64,000 nt of DNA from Cristatella mucedo (lineage: Eukaryota; Bryozoa; Phylactolaemata; Cristatellidae). The stretch covers positions 2,473,001 through 2,537,000 of the forward strand of contig WPIO01000030.1 of assembly GCA_009760855.2 (NCBI GenBank), read 5' to 3'. The position numbers and the translations under genes are program-made. Positions 1 to 12,094 of the stretch are shown here, piece after piece; the first letter of the stretch is position 1; every line of letters begins with the position of its first letter. The notes beneath the pieces were generated by a model. That model ran no database searches and was not told the DNA's origin. It saw only the letters and a list, made by a program, of their open reading frames with translations.

Positions 1-608
1 CTGAATGCGACAAATTTTACAGACAGTAAGATAGTAAGATGATGCCCGCCGTGCTCCTCTTTTTTCCATGCACACGAACCAACACTTTCAAGCTTGATCA
101 ACTTTTCCATCTATATCTATCATCAGTTTAAAGCTGTTTGCTACCACCTCATCTCAAACTTCGACATAAATAAGCCAATCACTGATAAAGAGCTACATTC
201 TTACTGCGATTTATAGACCCATCATGGCTTGGCTCTTTTACATTTAGGTGAAGTTCTGAAATCTTAGCCCTCTCGTGCTCTCGTGTAGTCTGTGGACAAA
301 ATATTATTTCCTACACTCTTACACATCAAGAAAGCTAGCGATGGGTACTATTGCCATGCCAACGCAAGACTGAAGTATTCCATTCCAACATGTTTACACA
401 ATGGCATCATCTATCAAGCTGCCACCTGTAGCAAATTCTCTCTCGCCATCCAGAGATACTAGCCTCATGTAAATCATCTCCCATGCAGCCCTCCTGGTGC
501 AGCTATGCTTCTGATTTACGGGTAATTGTGTTAGACTGAGTCTGTTAGCTACCGAGTACTTGACACAAATCAGTTTGGCATAGTGTGTGTCTAATAAACT
601 CTCTACTT
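1..608. other. Unassigned sequence, no gene seen
   Basis: I see no long frame, exon signature or repeat family in this AT-rich stretch before the hAT-like element. Confidence 0.5.
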
Positions 609-785
609 TCAGTGGTTCCTGAAATTTCTAATGCTGCTACCCCAGTTCCTCGTGTTGTGGTGACCCCAACCTTAAATTATCGTAAGCATCATGTCGTATG
701 CGTGCTTTCCGATGGTCTGGGGGACCCGTGCAAAAGGGTCGTTCGAACCGCAATGGGGTCGTGACCCACAGGCTGAGAACTGCTG
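609..785. mobile_element. Non-autonomous hAT-like DNA transposon (about 177 bp)
   Basis: The left end reads CAGTGGTTCCTGAAATTTC and the right end is an imperfect inverted counterpart ending GGCTGAGAACTGCTG. Just inside the right end is the GGGTCGTGACCCACAGG block seen in many hAT-family miniature elements. The interior blocks GTTGTGGTGACCCCAACC and GACCC..AAAGGGTCGTTCGAAC also fit that group. It is flanked by an 8-bp near-identical target duplication, CTCTACTT at 601-608 and CTCTACTA at 786-793, the length hAT transposases make. There is no coding capacity, so it would need a transposase in trans. The family is assigned from memory of the terminal motif. Confidence 0.72.
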
Positions 786-879
786 CTCTACTACACGTTT
801 TTTATCTTTTTCTGCAATTCCATAAAGCTGTAAGATTGTGTGATGTTATGCAGGAGCGTTTTCTCTAGCACACTCAATG

Positions 880-1378
880 CCTAAGCAGCTCTTTTTTTCA
901 TTCATTCAGCAGCCTACATTCGGCAGCCTACAAACATACTTCACCTCACAAAACAAAGATGAAGTGAGAAGCATAGCTTATTCACGATGACAGGTTAAGT
1001 ATTAGCACCTCAGGTTGGCTGGCAACGATGTGGCACAGTCGGCAGCATGAGAGTATATATCGTTGCATCTGAATTAAGGAAGCGAAATACTGAGTCTAGG
1101 ACAGCCAAAGCGAAACCTTTTGCGGCCAGTATTCTTTGAGCGAATGAATACAACAGCTAATTTATTCACTTAGTGGAATTGAGAAAACGAAGAGGGTGAA
1201 ATATGTGCTGCAGTTTACATAGGTATAAAGGAGCCAAGACACGTTTGGCGTTGTAGCTCACCTTAAGAACTATACGCTGCATCAGTTTATTGGCCGGCAG
1301 CTATCCAAGTTCTAACGGCAAACTAAATGACATGCGGTCAAACCTCTTGGATTTGTAAGCTAGCCCATCCAATAAACT
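880..1378 (-). mobile_element. LINE family B 3' fragment, copy B1
   Basis: This segment aligns collinearly with the next copy (1379 onward) and with 48859-49215. All share antisense blocks such as GTCGGCAGCA, CCTAAGAATT-like and AGGTATGGAGGAGCCAA-like stretches from the 3' part of the family B ORF and its 3' UTR. It is strongly diverged and has no open frame. It lies head to tail with copy B2, whose TACATTACA-type tail begins near 1380. Confidence 0.6.
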
Positions 1379-3930
1379 CGTGTAATGTAATTTAATGTAA
1401 TGTACGTATCTCCACAAAGCCATAAAGACGATTTGGGTGTTACGCAAGAGAATTTTGAATAGCCCATTCACGGCCTGATCGGCTTTCGGTACGCATTTAT
1501 TAGCCAACAGACTTCATATCCCGCATCATAGCTGAGTCTGGATAACAGTCGAGGTAGTGAGCCGTATGAAAGTAGCAGCTCAGGATCGCTGAAAAGGATG
1601 AGCCATAGTCGGCAGCAGGAGATTAGTTGTCGTTGCCTAAGAATTCTGAAAGCGATGTAGGACCTGCAGAGCTGAAAATTCCATCGCCAACGGTCTTTAA
1701 GCACCGGAATCTACCAGCTTATTTATTTTCCATATAGAATCTAAAAGCACGAGGAGGCTGAAACTGATGCAGCAGTTCAGCTAGGTATGGAGGAGCCAAA
1801 TCGTGGCGGACCATCTGGGTCAGCATAAGAACTTTTCTCTGAATCTGTTGATCAACCGGTAGCCATCAAAGCACTTTTAGGAAAGAAGACACGTGGTCCT
1901 ACCTCTGGGACTTGGAAACTAGCCATGCAGCCACATTCATAGCCGTCTGCTGTGGCCTAGTTGCTTTCTTTGGTAGCCTAGCCAAAAGGAAATTACAATA
2001 ATCAAGCCGAGACAAGAACTAAGGAGCTAGTTAAATATTTGGCAACCCACTTTGGAAGACATCTCCTAATCTTGGATATGGATAGTACGTGATAGCTAGC
2101 TGTAGAAGCTGTCTTCTGAATGAAGCTTTTAAAATTTATGCAGCTATCTAAAATGACACCTAAATTTTGAGCATGCGGTGGTGGTCGCACATCAGCATTC
2201 TAAAGAGCAAAGCATTCTCACCCAGCCACAAGCTTAGGGTGTTCTATGAACCGCAGTTTAGTTGTATCGCCATTGAATTTAAAGAAATTTTCCGACATGC
2301 AGGATCGTATGTCGGCAAGGCAAGCATTTAGTTTATCGGTTGCTGCAGCAGATTTCGACGGTTTTAATTATAAATACGGTTGAGTATCGTCCGCATAAAA
2401 ATGATATCCTATTCCATGGATCTTAGTCACTTTTCCCAGAGGCTGTGTATAGTCGGAGAATAGCAAGGAATCGAGGACGGACCCTCGAGATTTGCTTAGT
2501 TTAGCGTTTTCGTGGGTGAGATCTGACCCCCAAACGACACGGGTTGAACACGATCAAACAAGTAGGATTTAAACCACGCCGGTGCCTCGTATGACAGACC
2601 GACCGTTGTTCTCAATCGTTCAAGTAGGACATCGTGATCAATGGAGTCGAAGACAGCTGATAGATCTAGCAGAGCTAGGGCAGGGACGTTCACGTCATCA
2701 TCGCTGCATGCGATGTCATTGTTAACACGGAGGAAAGCAGTTGCAGTGGAGTAGTGCCTCTCTAACCCCAGTTAAAAATTTTCCTATATTTTATTCATTT
2801 TAATATGTGCAACTAGCTGCTTATTACAAATTTTTTCAACGATCTTTGATAAAAATGGAAGAAGGGAAACTGGCCGATAGTTTGCAATGACATCTGTATC
2901 TAATCTCGGCTTTTTAAGTATCGATCTAATGATTGCCAATTCGAATGATTTGGGTACGACCTCTTCTATCAAAGAAGCATGAAAAATCTCAGTTATGGAA
3001 GGGCTAAGTTGGTCTGTCAGTGAAAACCCCTGAGATTATGGTAGAGGGTCTATAGGAGAAGAGCTCTTTTTACTAGACCTTATTAGGGTAGCCGCATCAC
3101 ATGCAGAAACCACAGTAAAACCTTTGAAGGAATGTCACAGGTTGTGATTTCGCAGCTGTTTTACTCAGGGGGGAGGCTGGATTTACGGAGGCAATAATGT
3201 GCACAATTTCTTCAGTTATGAAGTCTGGAAATTTTATGGCTGAGCCTTTAATATATACGGGGAGTCAGACCTCTAAGCCTTGGCCAATAATCCGTTTACT
3301 TTAGTAAATCTTTTTAATTATTTATGAATCTGTTTTGCGTCTGACTGGCAAAAATTCAGTTTTTGAGTTGAAAACAGCAGGCTTTTTTAAGCTTCCGGTT
3401 GTAAACTTGAAATAAGTCTTTGAAATTGACTAGATCTGCATCCGATAACGATTTCCTAAAACGACGTTCAAGCCGGGGCTTAATATGGCGCATTTTGTAA
3501 AGCTTTTTTGGAAATTGAAATAATAATAATAATAATAATAATATTGCACTTGATAAAGCGCCCTCAGAGAACTTAATCTCTTTCTAGGCGCTTTACATTT
3601 GAATGAATCTCCTTGACTCTGTAGACGGGTAGAACGAACGAAAGCATGTTTTTCAAGAGCACTCCTGAGTGTTATGTTCACTCTATCAGTAAAGGTATCG
3701 AGGCTGGTGGTTTAGTCTGGGTGCAGATCGGGAAGACCTGCATCACCAACGTATTCCGAAAATGTGTATGTCAATGCTTTAAAGTTATGTCACTGGAAAA
3801 GTTCGATATTACCCTACACATACAAGGGAGCAGGAACAGTAAACGAAACCGAACAATGTTCCGAGATGGTGAGTGGGCACACCACAAGGTCAGTCAGTGG
3901 GAAAGACATCCTTAGTGATCAAGAGATTTA
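1379..3930 (-). mobile_element. LINE family B (CR1-group) copy B2 with decayed reverse transcriptase
   Basis: This is the longest family B copy, read on the minus strand. From right to left it carries an RT N-terminal block at 2784-2972 (NYRPVSLLPFLSKIVEKI), the catalytic A block at 2496-2693 (LLDLSAVFDSIDHDVLLERL) and a post-catalytic thumb block at 2002-2190 (QNLGVILDS, YHVLSISKIRRCLP). Its 3' end is near 1390, with a TACATTACA-like tail. The blocks are in different frames with stops between them, so it is a dead copy. The LDLSAxFDSIDH and NYRPVSLLPFLSK signatures are those of jockey/CR1/L2-type LINE RTs. A short family A 3' end is inserted at 3521-3600. The part near 3640-3930 aligns with 9140-9450. 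Confidence 0.75.
3521..3600 (-). mobile_element. LINE family A 3'-end fragment nested in family B
   Basis: An (AAT)n run is followed by the reverse complement of the family A terminal stem-loop. The flanking family B sequence (GGAAATTGAAA on the left, GAATCTCCTTGACTCTG on the right) is contiguous in copy B4 near 9112-9135. The roughly 80-bp piece is therefore an insertion: a very severely 5'-truncated retroposition, essentially just tail and hairpin. Confidence 0.75.
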
Positions 3931-4620
3931 TCAACGGCTGCTGCGGCCTAGTGGGTTCTTTTTTAGTTCACCCAGCCAAACAGAATTTCAATAATTTAGC
4001 CGTGAAATCTAGTCCAATTTTTGCAATCTATCTTTGTAGAATGTTCTTAGCCTTAGATAAGGATCGGGGGGCACGATGGCGACAATTTGTGGCAGTCTTC
4101 GTAATTAAACTATCAAAACTTGGGCAGCTGTAAAGATGAAACCTAAATTTCGAGTGTGCGGTCACTGTTTCACAGCAGCATCACCAATAAACAGAGGAAG
4201 GTTTTATAGTCCAGCTACAGGCTTGGGCTGCCCAGCCAGTAGCAGCTCTGTTTCACAATTAAATTTAAGGGAATTGGCCGACATCCAGGATCCAATGTCT
4301 GCAAGGGGAGTATACGGCCTAACAGTCATTGCAGCACGTTTTGATCGCTTACAGGATCGATGTAACTAAATATTATCACTTAAAAGTTACAGGCGATGCC
4401 ATGGCCTCGAATTAAGTTTCTCAGATGTGTGGAAGAAATACAAAACAACATAGAAACGAGGTTAGTCCCTTGCGGAACTCCACATGTGACTGGCTTAGTA
4501 GACGATTTTGTGGACGCTCCTATTAACAATGTAACGTAGACACGGCACAATTGATTACGGATATTTGTTACTTCAGACTTTACCACTGGCTTTTTAAATG
4601 GTTTTATTCTGGCTTGTAAT
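3931..4620 (-). mobile_element. LINE family B fragment, copy B3
   Basis: The sequence from 3935 restarts at the family B thumb region: CTGCTGCGGCCTAGT matches CTGCTGTGGCCTAGT at 1950. It runs 5'-ward to an RT B-block frame at 4380-4586 (minus) that contains TCGVPQG followed by LIRGHGI. It is disrupted and not functional. Its junction with the 5' part of copy B2 shows two family B pieces side by side in the same orientation. Confidence 0.62.
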
Positions 4621-5784
4621 TATTCAGTCGTCAAGGAAATAACCAAAGAACAAAATGGATTAAGTCAAAGTTTGATGCTAAAGCCTCAGTTGCCCTCACA
4701 TTTTTCATATCCATGGCTGGTAAAAAAAATACTGGTTATTTTAGAAGCTTTAGTATGTCTGATTTCAGAAACATTAGGTTTTCTTCTAAACGATGGCATA
4801 CAACAGTAGTACACCTGTTACATTCTAGTCTGCTTAGAAGGTTTGCTCGGAAATTTACTGGTTAAATTTCAATCAAGGTGGCTATGCCTTGCATCTCCTT
4901 GGAGAAGTACCACAACTTATCTAAAGCTTTGTGCTACTACTCTCACGAACTTCATGTCACAAATATCATGAGTATTATGGCTCAAACCACTTACCAACCA
5001 CTTACAGAAATGATCTCTGTTCTTCTACTGCTTAATAACTAGATGACTCATTACCAAGTCTGCCTTCACTATCATGGTCATCGAATGGAAGTAGTTGACT
5101 CAGAAATTATCTCCTAGTTAGCATCAACAGCTAGTGGAATAATCATTAAAAATCAGCATAAGCAGATGAGAGTTGGCATAGCATGTCTAGGTGGCTAAGC
5201 AATTCAATGCCTATTATTAAAGCAAAATCGGATAACAAGCAGCACAACTCTTTTGGAAGTCAAAGCTGCTGCAGTAGCTCACACTTAATGGCTCTTCACG
5301 GAATGCCTTATAGGCATTCAAGTTTTACTTAATTCCTTCGTATCTCTTGTTTCAACTCCTTTCCCCAAAGGTGCTCATGGAGCTCCCATAATTAACCAGT
5401 TGGTCTAAATCTATTCACTCTTACTCCGCTTCAACTAATCTCAAGCCCAATCTTCAGACGAGACTATTGAAACTGACGAAGACTATTCCCACTATGCTTA
5501 TGCAGCCACTATCAATAAAACTACCATGCGGCTTGGGTAAAAAACTGTTATAAGAAGCGAAAAATTCATATTTTTCGTAGCATGTGGGACATCTATGAGA
5601 ATTGAACAGTACAGTGGTAGATAGGTTTCAGTCAGGCACAGTTCAATCGATAGCAATAAATATATAATTTGCACGACAGCCTTTAAGGAATACTTATCAT
5701 TATATTCATTTTTTTAAAGGGCACATTACAACTTTAAGATGTTTTACCTTTTTCTTCGTAAACGAAATTGCTTCTGAATTTAAT
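4621..5784. other. Unassigned, no gene or recognised repeat
   Basis: I found no frame above 60 codons, exon signature or clear similarity to the repeat families elsewhere in the window. Confidence 0.45.
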
Positions 5785-6982
5785 ACGGAGACTTCTTGCA
5801 TTGACCAGCATCATATTAGGTTCTTTTCATGGTTTATACTCCCCCTCTTGCTAATGTGATTGCCAAGCACGATCAAGGCTTTCACTTCTATGCAGGTGAC
5901 ACTCATTTTTACCTTCGCTTTGATCCCACCCAGCCTTCGACCACCTCGAATTCTCTCAACTCACTTCCTGCATGTATTGATGACATCCCCACATGGATGG
6001 CAGTAAATTTCTAAAACTAAACTATGAAAAAACTTAATGACTAGTTATGGGCAAACCCAGTGTGATTCAGAAATTGGAAAGGCTGACCCTCAAAATTGGC
6101 TCTACCAGCGTATCTCCTGTTGAATCAACTCGAAATCTGGGTGGAATGTTCCAATGTGCTCTCTCGTTAGACGACCACATCAGTTCCCCAATCAAGTCTG
6201 CCTAGTTTCAGCCACATAATATTGCTAAAATTCGGGCTTGTTTAGATAACGAAACCACGTCTTAGTTGATCCATGCATTTGTGACATCTCGTCTTGACTT
6301 CTGTAACTCACTGCCTTCTGGCCTACTGGCGTGTGCAATCAGGTGATTACAGCTGGTGCAAAACTCCACAGAGAGGCTTGTCTGTCATGAGCGTCGCAGT
6401 CGCGTCCACAGCACACTACTTCTCGACGACATGCACTGGCTACCAGTCAAGCAACGGATCGACTTCAAGTTCTTGTCGCTCACTTTTAGGTCACTTCATT
6501 CTTTGGCTCCGGCCTAACTCTCAGATCTATGCCCCCACCAGGCCAAGCATCGTACCACGGGCTTTTCGGAATCCAACAGTCTACAAATACCTCGTACAAA
6601 CCTTAAGTTCTTTGGAGACTGTGCATTTAATTCGCATGCTCTCAAAGCCCGGAACTCACTCCCGACTTGAGTCGCAGCATCCCATGACTTGACCACATTT
6701 AAAAAGAACTTATAAACACACCTATTTAGGACAGCATTTAGTTGGTCCCTGTGATTCATCCTTCTAGTGGTTATGCGAGCTGACACTGTGCATGCTGCCA
6801 CTAACCACACTGGCATGCTGACCCTGTGCATGTCATCCCTAACCATGTTATTCATGATGTTTATCAAGCATGATATTGCTCACCATTCAATCGCGTTTCC
6901 CTTTGCAGCAAATTTAAAGTGCTTTGAAAGAGATTGAGTTCTCTGAGGGTGCTTTATCAAGTGCATTATTATTATTATTATT
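5785..6982 (+). mobile_element. LINE family A (L2/CR1-like), 5'-truncated copy
   Basis: The copy begins in the RT catalytic region. The frame 5829-6014 carries FHFYAGDTHFY where the YxDD box lies, so the box reads YAGD, with the first catalytic Asp of the box lost. The thumb and C-terminal parts follow, broken by stops and frame changes (6294-6692). The 3' UTR then leads to the terminal stem-loop at about 6917-6956 and an (ATT)n tail ending at 6982. Confidence 0.82.
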
Positions 6983-7164
6983 GCTTCAATTACAGCAAAA
7001 ACGTGTGTGACCAACGGTTTCTATGGAGGCATTAAACCGATAATTTATTTTATTTGGAGGACGTGAGGGCAAGTGGAAGCTAGACTGGTACATCAGCTCC
7101 ACATGTAATAAAAATAAAGATGCTGACAATAATAATTGTATTATTACGTTTGCATATCAGCCTC

Positions 7165-9450
7165 GCATAACTCAATTTCTGTCTAGGTATGGCTAAGCTG
7201 CGGCGGACTTTGTGGTTCAGCGTCAAAACTTCACTCCTATTAGCTGATCAATCAGATACCATCGAAGCTCTGTCAGCTAAGCTGACAGGCATGATCAGGC
7301 CCATGAAATTTCTATACTAACCCTGCAGCTTTGTTCATTACTAGATGCAGCGGCTTATCGACTTTTTTAAATAAATAAATAAATCCTAGCTGATTAAACA
7401 GCCTCTATTTGCATGGCGACAGAAGAGCCTTTACGGCTATCACCACCACTTGCAGTGGCGATAAAGAATCGCCCACCGTAGGAATTGAACCCACGACCTC
7501 GGGACCAAGGTCGTAAAAGCAACCGCCTTACCTGGTGTGCCATCACGGCTCACTGTTTTGTTAGGCAAGTCTAAATTTAATTGCTGTAATCTAGCCAAGA
7601 TATAAATAGGTTGCTAATTCGATATCTTGGAAGTTCTCTTGACGGGCTGTCACTTGTTCCTGAAAGAGATCTCTCCTGATGGCTAGCTGTTTAGGCAGTC
7701 TTCTTAACAAATTTTTAAAAACTATTCTGTTCTCAAAAACCGTGCATAATTTCCGAAAACATTGTGACAATCGCACAACGCCACCATCGATTTAAAGTGG
7801 TTAACTTGGTGACTGTTGCACACCACCATTGCCTACTACAAGAGCAAAGCCTCCCAGTCCAGCCACACTCTTGGTGTGTCCTAAGAGTAGTAGTTATGAT
7901 TACAATGTCTTCATGATAAATGAAATTGAGCTATATCCAAGATTGAATATTTTTTGGCAAACATTGATTTTAACAGTCACTGCAGAAGATTTCCAAGGTT
8001 TAATTCACAAGTTAGCTCAGAATCATTATCATACAAGTGGTAGCCGACTTTTGGGGTCCTAGTCACTTTTCAAAAGTATTCCATGCAAATCGATAAAATC
8101 AGAGAACACTGGATTAAATCTTGAGGGACTCGACAGGCGACTAGTCTGGCGGGTAAAACTAGACCCCCAGATCTACGAATTAAACACGATTGGACAAGTA
8201 CTTTACTAAAAACTCGAGTTCCTCGAATATCAGAAGAATCGTATTTCTCAGTAGTTCGAGTAGAATATCGTGATCGCTAGTGTCGAATGCAGCTAATAAA
8301 ACTAGCTAGACCATTGCAGTGGCATTCTCGCAGTGTTTTTTTCATAGGATGTAATCTGTTACACGAATGGGAACAATTTCAGTGGACTTTTTAGCTTAAA
8401 TCTCTGCGAACGAATTTCATGCATAATTCTTTTTCAATGCATGTTACTAGCAGCTAGTCTCAATTTGTATAAAAATCTTTCACAAAAGGAACAAGAAAAA
8501 AACTTGGCGACAGTTTGCTGGGACTTCTGAATCTAATTTTTTTCAAGTATCATTCTAACGATTGCCGACTTGAATAATGTTGGTAAATACCCTTTTGCCA
8601 AAGAAGCATAAACTGTTTCTGTTATGGCTGAGTTAACTGTTCTGGTATTGCATATCACACAGGGGGGATGTTAGAGGTGCTAAGGACAACAGCTATTTAA
8701 ATAGACATTACTGGGGTAGCAACGTCGCATGCCGGAAACTCCACAAATCTCTTAAGTAAAATCACAGTTTGAGGCTCGTCAATTGCATTAGTCTGAGCTT
8801 GCTTTGGGGATGCGCGAATGTGAGCAATTTTTATTATTTTAAAAAGGTCAAAACCGTTCGAATGAACCGTTAATACGTGGGAGTAAGACCTCTCAAAATG
8901 GAATTCTTAAGCAAACTTTAATTTCTTATCAATCTAATTTGAGTTTGAGTTTCACTGCATACTTTTTGAGATAAAAACCCCATTTTTCAAACTTCGGGTT
9001 GCAGATTCAGGGAAAGTTTTTGAAATTAGCTCGATAGTCAGTCAGCATATCCAGACTTCTTAAAGTAGCATTCGCGCCTGCGCTTTATCTGTCACATCTG
9101 CTAAAGATTTTTGCAAATTGAAAGGGATCTCCCCGACTCCGTATTACAGGTATTATGGGGGCGTGATAGTCAAGGGTAATTTCAAGGTGGATGATTACTT
9201 CAACCGTTGGAGTATCAAGGCACTTTGCCTAGTCTGGGTGCAGATCGAGAAGACCTGCCTGAGAAGTAGATTTCTAAAAATATTCCAGGTAATGCCTTGT
9301 ATGCTGATTTTCGTGACAAACACTGAATTACGATACACATACAATCAAACAGGATTAGTAAACGAGAGTGAAATACTGTTCGATTATGTCAGCAGCTACA
9401 TAAAAGGTCAGTGGGGAAGAAATCCGTCGTGATAAAGAGGTGCATAATAT
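7165..9450 (-). mobile_element. LINE family B, heavily decayed copy B4
   Basis: Antisense 3' sequence from about 7170 (CTAGGTATGGCTAAGCTGCGGCGGAC) aligns with 1780 (CTAGGTATGGAGGAGCC...GGCGGAC). The segment 8900-9450 aligns with 3300-3930, including GTCTGGGTGCAGATCG.GAAGACCTGC. No RT block of useful length stays open. The plus-strand frame 9118-9432 lies in its 5' part and I do not regard it as a gene. An S1 SINE interrupts the copy at 7368-7553. Confidence 0.6.
7368..7553 (-). mobile_element. tRNA-derived SINE S1, nested in LINE B4
   Basis: Read on the minus strand, a tRNA-like head starts GAGCCGTGATGGCACACCAGG. A B-box-like GGGTTCAATTCC follows, then a body TTTATCGCCACTGCAAG..GGTGATAGCC and an end AGCTAGGATTTATTT repeated as (ATTT)n. 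The same order occurs at 28908-29085 and 42768-42985. The internal pol III promoter boxes indicate a SINE, and the anticodon arm is not preserved well enough for a working tRNA. Confidence 0.8.
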
Positions 9451-9859
9451 ATCCATTGATTTGAGTGGTCAGAGTAAATTAATTTACTACACTAAAATTC
9501 TCCAGTCGTTCATCAAAAGAGCCCACGTGTCTATGTATGTGGTTTTCAAAGTAAATGTGAATATCTCCTTAAATAAATAATGGCCTACCACAGGCAAGTT
9601 GTAGAGAATAATTAAGAAAACTCCTTCTACAACGTAAGCCGGCCTGAGGAATTTTGTTGGATTATGAATGTCGGAGACATTGCCTTTGATGAGGAAATCA
9701 TAGCAACTTACTCAAACGATGGCTGCTGCGAAAAACCGCAAGCTGCATAGCCAAACAATTCATGAATAGCATATCAACCCGCCTTCGATAACCCCTGACC
9801 TCTTGAAGTCAACCAAGGCTCCTCTCTAGTGCAAGGAGGAACGAAGAAAGAAGCCGTTC
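9451..9859. other. Unassigned spacer
   Basis: No gene or identifiable repeat is visible here. Confidence 0.4.
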
Positions 9860-10208
9860 TCTCTCTCCAGCTCCAGTCTACCTATCAAGACTACTCTACC
9901 GCCAGGCGACGACTCATGCCATCATCCAATGTTCTCAATCAAATCGCTTAGCTACGATCCGAAAGAAGGAGCCTAGCATGCTCCTAAAGTCTGAAACTCA
10001 CCCCCCCCCCGAGTGACATTAAGACAATCCCTGACTTTAATAAATTCAAAAAGCAGCTCAAAACGCATCTGTCTAGCACAGCATTTAGTAAGTCCTTATA
10101 ATTTTTCCTTCGTGGGCCTAAGCGTTTTGATACTGCGCATCCTTCCACTGGCAATATTTGCATGCTGACTTTGTGCATGTCACCTCTAACCATGTCATAC
10201 TTAATAAT
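9860..10208 (+). mobile_element. LINE family A 3' portion, decayed, convergent with the next copy
   Basis: The C-terminal RT region is recognisable as KFKKQLKTHLSSTAF-like codons near 10050-10090. The family A 3' UTR follows (TTTGCATGCTGACTTTGTGCATGTCACC). It stops just before the terminal stem-loop and runs into an (ATA/AAT) tract shared with the minus-strand copy that starts at 10209. The two elements are therefore tail to tail. Confidence 0.65.
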
Positions 10209-11480
10209 AATAGTAATGATAATAATGCACTTGATAAAGCACCCTCAGAGAACTATATCTCTTTGTAGGCGCTTTACATTTGCTGCAAAGGGAAACGCGA
10301 TTGAATTGGAAGTAATATCATGCTTGATATACATTGTGAATAACATAGTTAGGGGTGACATGCACAGGGACAGCATGCAAGTGTGGTTGGTGGCAGCATG
10401 CACAGAGTCAGCAAGCATAAGCACATCAAGGACGACCCACAGGGACCAACTAAATGCTGCCCTAAATAGGTGTGTTTTTAAGTTCTTCTCAAATATGGTC
10501 GTCAGGGAATGTTCTGACGCAAGTCAGGCGTGAGTTCCAGGCTTTGGGAGCATAGGAGCTCAATGCACGGTCTCCAAAGGATTGGTAAACTGTCTGATTC
10601 CGAAAGCAGGTGGTACGATGCTTAGCCTGGTAAGGGAGTAGATCTGAGAGATAGGTTGGAGCCAAAGAATATATTGACCTAAAAGTGAGCGGCAAGAACT
10701 TGAAGTCGATCCGTTGCTTGACTGGTAGCCAGTGAAGGTCGGCGCTAATAGGTGTGATGTGGCAACTGTGAGGCTCATGACAGACAAGCCTAGCAGCTGA
10801 GTTTGGCACCTACTGTAATGGCCTGATTGCACATGCCGGCAGGCCAGAGTTACAGAAGTTAAGACGGGATGTCACGAATGCATGGACCAACTTAGTCGCT
10901 GTATCCTTATCTAAACAAGCCCGAATTTTAGCAATGTTATGCAGCTGAAACTATTCCGATTTTATTGTTGAGCTGATATGGTCGTCTAACGAGAGGTAAC
11001 TTTGCAACATGACACCTAGATTTCGAGCTGATTCAACAGGAGATATGCTGGCAGAGCCAATTTTGAGCATCAGCCTTTCCAATTTGTGAATCACAGTGGG
11101 TTTTCCCATAACTAGTAATTTAGTTTTTTCATATTTTAGTTTTAAAAAATTTACTGCCATCTACGTGCGGATGTCATCAATACATACAGCACGTGAGTTC
11201 AGATAATTTGAGGTGCTCGAAGACTGAGAGGGATCAAACAAAGGTGAAACTGAATGTCATCCGCTTAGAAATGAAAGCCTAGATTGTGCTTGGCATTCAC
11301 ATCAGCAAGAGGGAGAGTATTAATCACGAAAAGAACCGGACCTAGCACGGGGCCCTGAGGTACCCCACATTTCAGAGGTACCTTGGATGATCTTTGTCCA
11401 TTTACGTTAGTACTGTGCAGTCTTCGACTGAGATAGGACCTGAACCATTGCAGAGCTTGTTCACATTGCCCACATTAATA
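10209..11480 (-). mobile_element. LINE family A, 5'-truncated copy
   Basis: The antisense stem-loop (10217-10275) and 3' UTR are followed by C-terminal and thumb RT sequence. The frame 10489-10809 (minus) contains SAARLVCHEPHSCHITPIS and [14 protein letters not shown]. The frame 10951-11160 (minus) contains LLVMGKPTVIHKLERL and ARNLGVMLQS. The 5' end is lost near 11480, after the RT block matching SYLSRRLH. Several stops and frame breaks make it non-functional. Confidence 0.82.
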
Positions 11481-11671
11481 CTCTATATTTGATAACGCTT
11501 TCTTAATAGCACAGTTATAGTGCCTACAACATATTTAGTTTCCTGAAAGTGCTATTCAAAGTCATTAATATTGTTACTATAACCAAACTACACGACTCCT
11601 AACAGATTTGCCCTGGATTACCTTTAAGCAGCAAACATATTTCAATGTTTAGTCAGCTCTTTTAGGCGTCT

Positions 11672-12094
11672 TTATTTTCTTGCTCCAGCCAATTTGTTTG
11701 AGCTACTTCCATCAACCTCAAATCTTTGAACATGTTCATTCAAAACATCATTCAATATATAGATACAGGGTTCTGGACGCAGGGCTCTGCAGTGACGGCA
11801 GGTGGTGGTGTGACATCTTGAAACGAAATGCAGTCCTAATCCTTGAAAGGGTGCGGCTTTAAAATACAATATTGGAATCGGCCTCCACGGCTCGGTCTTA
11901 GCTGGCTTACTCCTAACAATGGCTATATAAACATTGGGCTCACATTTACCTGCATTGAGAGTTCGCAATAGCATCTGAGACGCTACGTTAAAATCAGATT
12001 GCTTCTTTGGGTCATACCTTAGCCCAAAGCTAACTTCCCTATTTTTGGGCTCCAAGGAAGTCGCTATTGTTACTAACTTTCTTCTAACCACCAT
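11672..12094 (-). CDS. Unassigned 140-codon frame, possible gene, exon or processed pseudogene
   Basis: This is an uninterrupted minus-strand frame starting at an ATG in good context (ATCATGG) with an in-frame stop 9 bases upstream. It ends at a TAA embedded in AAATAAA, which could double as a polyadenylation signal. The product is soluble and basic at the N-terminus (MVVRRKLVTIATSLEPKNRE). It has a Cys/His cluster near residues 94-106 (SRCHTTTCRHCRA) and an acidic and Ser-rich end. I recognise no family, and it is not a frame of LINE A or B. It lies 600 bp downstream of an LDLa exon on the same strand, but I see no convincing splice acceptor linking them. It could be a short gene, a 3'-terminal exon or a retrocopy. 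Confidence 0.3.
   Translation of the reverse strand: MVVRRKLVTIATSLEPKNREVSFGLRYDPKKQSDFNVASQMLLRTLNAGKCEPNVYIAIVRSKPAKTEPWRPIPILYFKAAPFQGLGLHFVSRCHTTTCRHCRALRPEPCIYILNDVLNEHVQRFEVDGSSSNKLAGARK

Noticed and set aside
3430-3681. Poly-Tyr frame on the minus strand
   Set aside because: The Tyr run is the antisense (AAT)n tail of LINE A, and the preceding residues are the hairpin and UTR translated.
4621-5784. LTR-retrotransposon RNase H-like codons near 5200-5400
   Set aside because: A few suggestive codons (EVKAAAVAHT-like) are not supported by flanking RT, integrase or LTRs.
9118-9432. 104-codon plus-strand frame as a gene
   Set aside because: It lies antisense within decayed LINE B and its counterpart at 3640-3930 is broken, so it is not conserved as a protein.
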